This document shows, in pieces, positions 54,676-59,775 of a stretch of 59,775 bases of DNA; within the stretch, counting starts at the first letter, position 1, and every line of letters starts with the position of its first letter. The stretch spans positions 1-59,775 of the forward strand of contig CATLVU010000003.1 of the NCBI GenBank assembly GCA_950061135.1, given 5' to 3'. Origin of the DNA: an uncultured Oligoflexia bacterium. GTDB taxonomy: Bacteria; Bdellovibrionota; Bacteriovoracia; Bacteriovoracales; Bacteriovoracaceae. A program made the position numbers and the translations under genes. The notes beneath the pieces were generated by a model, which did not search any database, was not told where the DNA came from, and was given only the letters and a program-made list of their open reading frames with translations.

Positions 54676-54957
54676 ATGAGATATCTTATAATACTTTTTC
54701 TTTTAAATTCATGCGGCACAGTAACAATTAATAATACTCAAAAAGTAATTACTCATGGCCCTGATTACCAAGAAAGAAAACACTTTTTCTTATTCGGTAC
54801 TGTAAGAAATCATATCGTGGACATCAACAAGGTTTGCGAAAGTAAATCAGCCCTGCAAATGAGGACCGAGTTTACACCGATGGATACTATTTATGGAATT
54901 ATTACTTTTGGAATTTACACTCCAAGAACTGCCTCTGTTTGGTGTAGGAAGTCATGA
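54676..54957 (+). CDS. Bor/Iss-like small lipoprotein
   Basis: 93 residues. Lipobox LLNSC (Cys 13). The mature sequence has KVCESKSALQMRTEFTPMDTIYGIITFGIYTPRTASVWC, the Bor pattern (CxxG..M.T.tTf.D...GxITfGIYTPR.a.VwC). Bor/Iss are phage-derived outer-membrane lipoproteins linked to serum survival in enterobacteria. Two Cys of the mature part may pair. It overlaps the next gene by 4 bases. Confidence 0.7.
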   Translation: MRYLIILFLLNSCGTVTINNTQKVITHGPDYQERKHFFLFGTVRNHIVDINKVCESKSALQMRTEFTPMDTIYGIITFGIYTPRTASVWCRKS

Positions 54958-55244
54958 TGTATAAAGTTTTACTTATCACTCTTTTTACCTCTTGTAGCAC
55001 AATTACGTTTATTAATACCGAAAGCTCTAGGCCATTATCTCAGGCAAAAAACAATTGGCATCACGTAGGAATATTAGGCTTTGCCGAGATCAGTGATCCT
55101 TTCTCTCCTCAGATGTTCTGTAAAAATACAAACTGGGGAAAAATAACTGTAGAACAAAGAGCACCCCAAGTAATTACTAGTTTACTTCCCTATCTAAGCG
55201 CATGGTACAGGCCATGGAATGTTAAAATAGAATGCCTAAAATAA
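54954..55244 (+). CDS. Second small Bor-like lipoprotein
   Basis: 96 residues. Lipobox FTSC (Cys 14). It follows the first Bor-like gene with a 4-base overlap and keeps a similar plan: lipobox, a middle FSPQMFCKNTNWGKITVEQ segment and the ending YLSAWYRPWNVKIECLK, where ..ITFGIYTPRTASVWC is replaced. It is probably a diverged duplicate, by position and layout, more than by sequence. Confidence 0.5.
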   Translation: MMYKVLLITLFTSCSTITFINTESSRPLSQAKNNWHHVGILGFAEISDPFSPQMFCKNTNWGKITVEQRAPQVITSLLPYLSAWYRPWNVKIECLK

Positions 55245-55245
55245 A

Positions 55246-55283
55246 AAAGGAGCTGAAAATCAGCTCCTTTAAAATATTTTTTT
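55246..55283. terminator. Bidirectional intrinsic terminator
   Basis: Stem AAAGGAGCTGA (55246-55256) and TCAGCTCCTTT (55260-55270), 11 bp with a 3-base loop, followed by AT-rich sequence with a seven-T run. It lies between the convergent Bor-like gene pair and the serine protease gene and serves both. Confidence 0.8.
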
Positions 55284-55295
55284 ATAATTTTTAAA

Positions 55296-56309
55296 TTACT
55301 CTCCAAACAACCATCTTAAGAATCTATCCCACCAAGACTCTTCCTCTTCTTCATCTTGATCGTCATTTGTTTGGTCATCTTGGTCTGGAGTCTCTGTATC
55401 AACATCATCATTTTGATCTTGATCTGAACCACCTTGTGATGGAATGTCTGATAAACCTTCAACATTTGTAATTAGAGTTACATCTTCTCCTCTACCAGCA
55501 TCATCACCAATTGTATTAGATACTCTACATCCACGAGAGCTATCATAAACATAATCTCTTTCACCTCTAACTAAAATTCCTTCAACCACACCAGTGTTTG
55601 CATTAAAAACAGCCGATCCAGAATTTCCACCATAAGTATCAAGGTTCGCAATAAAATATACACTATTGATCGATCTGATTGATGCACCATCTGCGATCTT
55701 AGTTGGAAGTCCTGAAGGATGACCGATAACTACTAATTGATCACCTTTTTGTGGTGTACCTTCTCTTCTAAATGTTAATGCCTCTCTATCCTCTACTGCT
55801 CTATCAAGCTCGATTAAAGCATAGTCCATTTGAGTTGAACTACTTAACTCTTGAGAAATAATCTGCTTACATTTATATACATTTGATTTATCAACTACTA
55901 CTTCTTCATCTGACTCAGATTGTACTTTGTAATCAAATACCCATGAGTATGAATCACATGAGCTCTGAGAACGAATACAATGCCCAGCTGTAACTAGTTT
56001 ATTTGGAGCAACTAAAAAACCTGAACAATTTGCAGCCGTTGGTTGAGTTGCAAATCTTTCATCGCTACACATGCCGCGATCAGCTAAGCTTTGCCCGTTA
56101 AAAATAACTTGCTCAGCATTATGCTCTCTAATTGATCTTGTAGAGATCATTGCAGCCGTCGACTCTGCTAATTTTACAAAAATTTCATTATCTGAATCTA
56201 CAACATCAACTCTGTTATCTTCTCCGTAAATTACTTTCGTACTTACAGGTGCAGCAGTTGCAATAAGACTAGAACACAATAAGGTAATTAATATTATACC
56301 TGATTTCAT
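55296..56309 (-). CDS. Trypsin-like secreted serine protease with acidic tail
   Basis: 337 residues. Signal peptide (MKSGIILITLLCSSLIATA). Catalytic sites: LVTAGHCIRSQ (His), DYALIELDR (Asp), NSGSAVFNANTG (Ser). SSCDSYS and other Cys give likely disulphides. The last 50 residues are Asp/Glu/Gln-rich (DQDQNDDVDTETPDQDD) ending in EEEEESWWDRFLRWLFGE, an unusual acidic then amphipathic tail. Secreted protease of the S1 family, substrate unknown. Confidence 0.88.
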   Translation of the reverse strand: MKSGIILITLLCSSLIATAAPVSTKVIYGEDNRVDVVDSDNEIFVKLAESTAAMISTRSIREHNAEQVIFNGQSLADRGMCSDERFATQPTAANCSGFLVAPNKLVTAGHCIRSQSSCDSYSWVFDYKVQSESDEEVVVDKSNVYKCKQIISQELSSSTQMDYALIELDRAVEDREALTFRREGTPQKGDQLVVIGHPSGLPTKIADGASIRSINSVYFIANLDTYGGNSGSAVFNANTGVVEGILVRGERDYVYDSSRGCRVSNTIGDDAGRGEDVTLITNVEGLSDIPSQGGSDQDQNDDVDTETPDQDDQTNDDQDEEEEESWWDRFLRWLFGE

Positions 56310-56434
56310 AAGATACCTTCTCCTTGGTTTCAGCGATAGAAATTATCGCAAAGAAATAATTGCAGATTCCTAAATAATACACAACTAATACAGTCTTACA
56401 TCTATTGATTAGATGTAAACTATCTAAATTTACT

Positions 56435-56466
56435 CAAAAAAAAGGGCGTCTTGTTTAAGACGCCCC
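56435..56466 (-). terminator. Intrinsic terminator of the leucine dehydrogenase gene
   Basis: GGGCGTCTT (56444-56452) and AAGACGCCC (56457-56465) pair over 9 bp with loop GTTT; on the minus strand they are followed by eight U (complement of 56436-56443). It lies 25 bases after the stop of the dehydrogenase gene. Confidence 0.85.
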
Positions 56467-56490
56467 TTTCACTAAGTATATAAATCTTAA

Positions 56491-57612
56491 TTATAATTTA
56501 TTATGTCTAACCTTAGTTCCTGGAAATCTATGATCAGAACCCCTACCAAGATAAGTTGTTTGAATTTTTCTCATTGAGTCCAAACGCTGCTCCGCAAGAA
56601 CATCTGTGGCCTTATTAACAGGGATGTTTTTCTCTTCAGAAATAGCAAAAATTCTAAGCGTTGTGTCATAAATAGTATCAATCATTCGTCTTGATTTGTA
56701 ATCGTTCCATCCTTCAAATTCGATTGAAACATTCATTAATCCACCAGCGTTAATTAAATAATCTGGCGCATAAAGGATTCCTTTATCCTTAAGCTCTTGC
56801 CCATGTCTGTCTTCTTTTAATTGATTATTTGCTGCGCCATTAACAATTTCACATTTCAATCTTCCAATAGTGTCGTCATTAATTGTCGCACCTAGAGCAC
56901 AAGGAGCGTAAATATCCATATCTAAATCATAAAATGCTTCCGGAGCTACAAACTCTGCACTAGGAAGCTGGTCTTTCATTCTTCTAATATTGTCTTCATT
57001 AATATCTGTAAAAAGTAATGTTCCACCTACTTCATTTACTAGCTTCGCAAGTTCGATACCCACTGAACCAACACCTTGAATTGCTACTTTTTTACCAGTA
57101 AGATCTTTTGATCCCCATTTTTTAGTTGCTGATGCCTGCATTCCTCTAAATACACCTAAAGCCGTATAAGGTGCAGGGTTCCCTGAACCACCAGAAGCTT
57201 TAGCAATTCCACATACATAATTTGACTCAGTATAAATATGATCTATATCTTGAACTGAAATATTCACATCTTCAGCCGTAATATATCTTCCATTTAAAGA
57301 CTCAATAAATCTTCCGTAAGCTCTGAACAATGCTTCTGATTTATCTTTTTTCGGATCACCAATAATAACTGCCTTCCCACCACCTAAATTAAGGCCCGAA
57401 ACTGCTGCTTTGTATGTCATCCCACGAGAAAGTCTTAATACATCCTCAATCGCTTCTTCTTCACTTGAATACGGCCACATTCTTGTTCCACCCAGCGCAG
57501 GGCCAAGTGTTGTATCATGAATTGCAACTATTGCTTTTAATCCACATGAAGGCTCACTGAAAAAAATTACTTCTTCATGGCCCATACTATATAATCTTTC
57601 AAAACTCAGCAT
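56491..57612 (-). CDS. Leucine dehydrogenase (Glu/Leu/Phe/Val family)
   Basis: 373 residues. GGTRMWPY, RGMTYKAAVSGLNLGGGKAVI (substrate-binding and catalytic Lys), YITAEDVNIS, ASGGSGNPAPYTALGVF, NAD-binding VAIQGVGSVGIELAKLV and LINAGGLMNV. This is the length and sequence order of Leu dehydrogenases (oxidative deamination of branched-chain amino acids, NAD). It is divergent from the ferredoxin gene and ends at a strong terminator. Its role is branched-chain amino acid catabolism, useful when growing on prey protein. Confidence 0.93.
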   Translation of the reverse strand: MLSFERLYSMGHEEVIFFSEPSCGLKAIVAIHDTTLGPALGGTRMWPYSSEEEAIEDVLRLSRGMTYKAAVSGLNLGGGKAVIIGDPKKDKSEALFRAYGRFIESLNGRYITAEDVNISVQDIDHIYTESNYVCGIAKASGGSGNPAPYTALGVFRGMQASATKKWGSKDLTGKKVAIQGVGSVGIELAKLVNEVGGTLLFTDINEDNIRRMKDQLPSAEFVAPEAFYDLDMDIYAPCALGATINDDTIGRLKCEIVNGAANNQLKEDRHGQELKDKGILYAPDYLINAGGLMNVSIEFEGWNDYKSRRMIDTIYDTTLRIFAISEEKNIPVNKATDVLAEQRLDSMRKIQTTYLGRGSDHRFPGTKVRHNKL

Positions 57613-57694
57613 TCGGAAATCTCCTTGAACATTTAATTATTAACTGTAGTATTTTAAGTCATAGAATTTATAGACCTACAGGGATAAAAGTAAT

Positions 57695-58018
57695 ATGCAC
57701 ACTGTGTCACTAAAAGATAAAGAAGATCTAAAAAAATTCGAAGTTGAAGATAAATGTATTGTATTTGATGCATTAGAAGATCAGGGGGAAATACTTCCTC
57801 ATGGATGCCTCGCGGGTTCTTGCGGAGCTTGTCGTATTGAAATTTTAGAAGGTGCTGAGAATTTAACACCTATATCCGAAGTTGAAACTAATACTATCGA
57901 AGCTTTACTTATAAATTATAAAAGAATTCATGGTGATGATCGCTATAATAAAAAAGATATCAGACTAGCATGCAGGGCAAAAGTTAAAGGCGATATTACC
58001 ATTAGCCCACTGGATTAA
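57695..58018 (+). CDS. 2Fe-2S ferredoxin
   Basis: 107 residues. The plant/adrenodoxin-type cluster motif GCLAGSCGACRIEIL (Cys x5 Cys x2 Cys) plus a distal Cys in DIRLACRAKVKG. Small, acidic (DKCIVFDALEDQGE). It carries one electron in an unknown pathway. Its end overlaps the convergent CorC-like gene by 17 bases. Confidence 0.9.
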   Translation: MHTVSLKDKEDLKKFEVEDKCIVFDALEDQGEILPHGCLAGSCGACRIEILEGAENLTPISEVETNTIEALLINYKRIHGDDRYNKKDIRLACRAKVKGDITISPLD

Positions 58019-59357
58019 TTGCGTTTTTAACTCTTTTAGCAATATGATCAGTCGATTCTGATTCTTCAGTATTTACACTCTCATCTGAGTCATCATCTTT
58101 ATTAACTACGCTTTTAACTATTTTCACAGTCTCGATTTCTTTATCCACAACTTCTAGTAACTCGAACGAATAATCTCCCCAAAACAAAACATTACCCTGA
58201 GAAGGAAAATTATTACCTAACATATCTAGAATGAAACCTCTTAGTGTTGAGTAATTGTCATTAAGTGGAATATGTAAATCATATTCGTTATCAAGATCTC
58301 GAAGAGAGATTGACCCATCGACAGAAACTCCTTCCTCTAAGGTTTGTTCCATATCACTTTTTACCAAGTCTTCTTCAGTATCATGTTCATCTTGAATTTC
58401 TCCAAAAATCTCTTCCATAATATCTTCGAGCGTGACAATTCCAACGACTAGACCGTTTTCATCTTTTACAAGGGCCATATGAACTTTGTTTCTATTCATA
58501 TGATCAAAAACTGCTTGTAACTTCATATGTTCATAAACAAAAAATGGATCATTCATAAATTTTTCTAAAGAAAAATTGTTCTTATCAGCATGAAAAATAA
58601 CATCTTTAACATGAATAAAACCGACTACATCATCAAGGTCATCATCAAAAATGGGATAACGAGAATGATGAACTTCTCTGATCAATTCAATGATTTGGTC
58701 ATAGGTAAAGTCTCTTTTTATCGCGTGAACATTCGTTCTTGGCGTCATGATATCTTTAACTTTAATCGTTGGAAATTCTAAGATCGAGTTTAATAAGTCT
58801 AATTGTTTTGAATCAATGGATTTTTCTTTTTCTGCTTCATTTACCATAAACTCGATATCATCTTTCGTAACAATTTTCTCTTGTAAGCTGGCGTTTTCTC
58901 CTAGCACTGTTCGAATAATAAACATAAAAATTTGAACAGCTGGATATAATAAGTAATAACAAATTCTCAATATCCAAGTGATTGGAATCAATAATCTTTC
59001 CGCATGATTTCTCATAAAGGTCTTAGGAATAATTTCACCAAAAATTAAAATTAAAATTGTCGTGATCCCAACACTATAAGAAAGTGCTTCGTTATCAAAA
59101 AAGCTTTGAGCAATAGTTGTGGCCAAAGCAGCTACAAAAATATTTACAAAATTATTTCCAATCAAAATAGTTGTCAGAAGTTCAGATGAATTCTCAAGCA
59201 AGAACTTGTATAGTTTTTCGTTTTTTGGAAAGTCTTCCATTAACTGCTTAACTCTTTTACTTGGAACACTAATTAGTGCGGCTTCCGAACCTGAAAAAAA
59301 GGCAGATAAAAAGATACCTATAGCAAAGAACAAACCGTCCTGCACCTCAGGGCTCAT
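58002..59357 (-). CDS. CorC/HlyC family membrane protein (DUF21-CBS)
   Basis: 451 residues. DUF21 domain with about four membrane helices (FFAIGIFLSAFFSGSEAALIS, TTILIGNNFVNIFVAALATT, GITTILILIFGEIIPKTF), a paired CBS module (VKDIMTPRTNVHAI, RYPIFDDDLDDVVGFIHVKDV, MALVKDENGLVVGIVTLEDI) and a C-terminal CorC_HlyC domain (YDLHIPLNDNYSTLRGFIL). The family transports or senses Mg2+/Co2+ and related ions. Divergent from nothing: the 418 bases upstream hold no intact gene. Confidence 0.92.
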   Translation of the reverse strand: MSPEVQDGLFFAIGIFLSAFFSGSEAALISVPSKRVKQLMEDFPKNEKLYKFLLENSSELLTTILIGNNFVNIFVAALATTIAQSFFDNEALSYSVGITTILILIFGEIIPKTFMRNHAERLLIPITWILRICYYLLYPAVQIFMFIIRTVLGENASLQEKIVTKDDIEFMVNEAEKEKSIDSKQLDLLNSILEFPTIKVKDIMTPRTNVHAIKRDFTYDQIIELIREVHHSRYPIFDDDLDDVVGFIHVKDVIFHADKNNFSLEKFMNDPFFVYEHMKLQAVFDHMNRNKVHMALVKDENGLVVGIVTLEDIMEEIFGEIQDEHDTEEDLVKSDMEQTLEEGVSVDGSISLRDLDNEYDLHIPLNDNYSTLRGFILDMLGNNFPSQGNVLFWGDYSFELLEVVDKEIETVKIVKSVVNKDDDSDESVNTEESESTDHIAKRVKNAINPVG

Positions 59358-59775
59358 TTAAAAATCCTTTGAAAAAATTGATTATTAGAATTGGTCTTAC
59401 TCGACGGGGGCTCTATGATTATGTCTCCTAAAAAGTTTTACTTTATTTCTAAAGCCCTACTATTATACACCGAGGGTCATTTTTATGTCTATAAAATTGC
59501 TTTCTACGCCCTAAGTGGCTGAAAATATGTTTGTAGATCCTTGATTATATTAAGATTTTGCCCATAATTTTGGCCAGAATACTCTCCTAGCATCTCATTT
59601 ATAAACCTATAACCGCTTGCTTCAAAAAGCTTGTTATTATCATGAAAAAGAAACGAAAAGATCTCCACTCTCACTTCAGGATATTCAAAATTGTATCTTT
59701 TAAAAAAGAAACATTAAGAACGGGTGTACCAACAAATAAATGGTTCAGAGATGCTCATATAAAAGATATTAGAGA
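59358..59775. other. Gene-poor right end (418 bases)
   Basis: No intact gene seen. A minus-strand frame from 59716 to a TAG at 59504 reads RYNFEYPEVRVEIFSFLFH..EMLGEYSGQNYGQNL..TYFQPLR, protein-like, but a TAA directly precedes it and its upstream sequence (HLFVGTPVLNVSFLKDT) lies in another frame, so it is either a broken gene end or chance. A short + strand frame from 59642 has no ribosome site. The left part (59380-59500) is AT-rich and holds only weak signals. Confidence 0.3.

Noticed and set aside
1-59775. tRNA, rRNA or CRISPR array
   Set aside because: No T-loop sequence, rRNA block or regularly spaced repeat was found on either strand while reading.
59642-59775. A + strand gene starting at ATG 59642
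   Set aside because: No ribosome site, only 45 codons visible, and the minus strand reads more protein-like there.

Overview
This is a low-GC, gene-dense chromosomal window. It carries many short secreted lipoproteins, repeat-rich surface proteins, several secreted proteases (astacin, a double zincin, a trypsin-like enzyme), FecR and RCC1/VWA lipoproteins, and a bufferin-type locus. This mix suggests a marine or soil bacterium of the Bacteriovoracales (Halobacteriovorax/Bacteriovorax-like predatory bacteria). That placement is an inference from gene content; no rRNA or tRNA gene was recognised.

Region 1 (1-8.3 kb) is a mobile element. Its left end is outside the window. It holds the start of a restriction/methylase-like gene behind a divergent cold-shock-domain gene, a terminase-small-subunit-like HTH protein, a primase-polymerase/RepA-type helicase replication protein, a phage Mu Mom-like GNAT protein (possible DNA modification), an excisionase-like protein and a tyrosine integrase. 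The set resembles a phage satellite or integrative plasmid. Next to the integrase lies a three-gene convergent operon (TIGR04255-family protein, an unknown protein, and a protein with His then Cys motifs reminiscent of permuted papain folds), a candidate defence cargo.

Region 2 (8.3-17.9 kb) is an orphan NRPS-like biosynthetic cluster: a spermidine-synthase-like protein, an A-T-C NRPS, an MFS exporter, a stand-alone adenylation enzyme translationally coupled to a glycine/arginine amidinotransferase, and an AsnB-type amidotransferase. The likely product is a small guanidino- or amide-containing peptide of unknown structure.

Region 3 (18-24.5 kb) contains decayed genes (a DnaB/AAA-like remnant, a VOC remnant), a Calx-beta protein, and a LysR regulator divergent from an unannotated 29-residue Cys-rich peptide plus a glycine-rich-domain-like protein. 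A complete bufferin-type RiPP operon follows (BufA2-like precursor, MNIO/DUF692 enzyme, DUF2063 partner). An unannotated 28-residue membrane peptide lies nearby.

Region 4 (24.6-37.7 kb) has a 1435-residue Ig-repeat lipoprotein, a Spy-like/ECF sigma/anti-sigma operon, a K+/H+ antiporter, a beta-helix lipoprotein, a RadD-type helicase and two secreted metalloprotease genes.

Region 5 (37.8-42.6 kb) is a signalling operon that joins a partner-switching module (PP2C phosphatase, RsbW-like kinase, STAS protein) to a histidine kinase and a response regulator. The phosphatase gene is split by a frameshift near 41,800. A FecR/beta-barrel gene diverges from it.

Region 6 (45-59.8 kb) carries VWA/RCC1 and glycine-rich surface proteins, a glycosyltransferase whose only plausible start is ATT, an AI-2E transporter, an FAD oxidase flanked by small Cys-rich domains, Bor-like lipoproteins, a serine protease, leucine dehydrogenase, a 2Fe-2S ferredoxin and a CorC/HlyC-type membrane protein.
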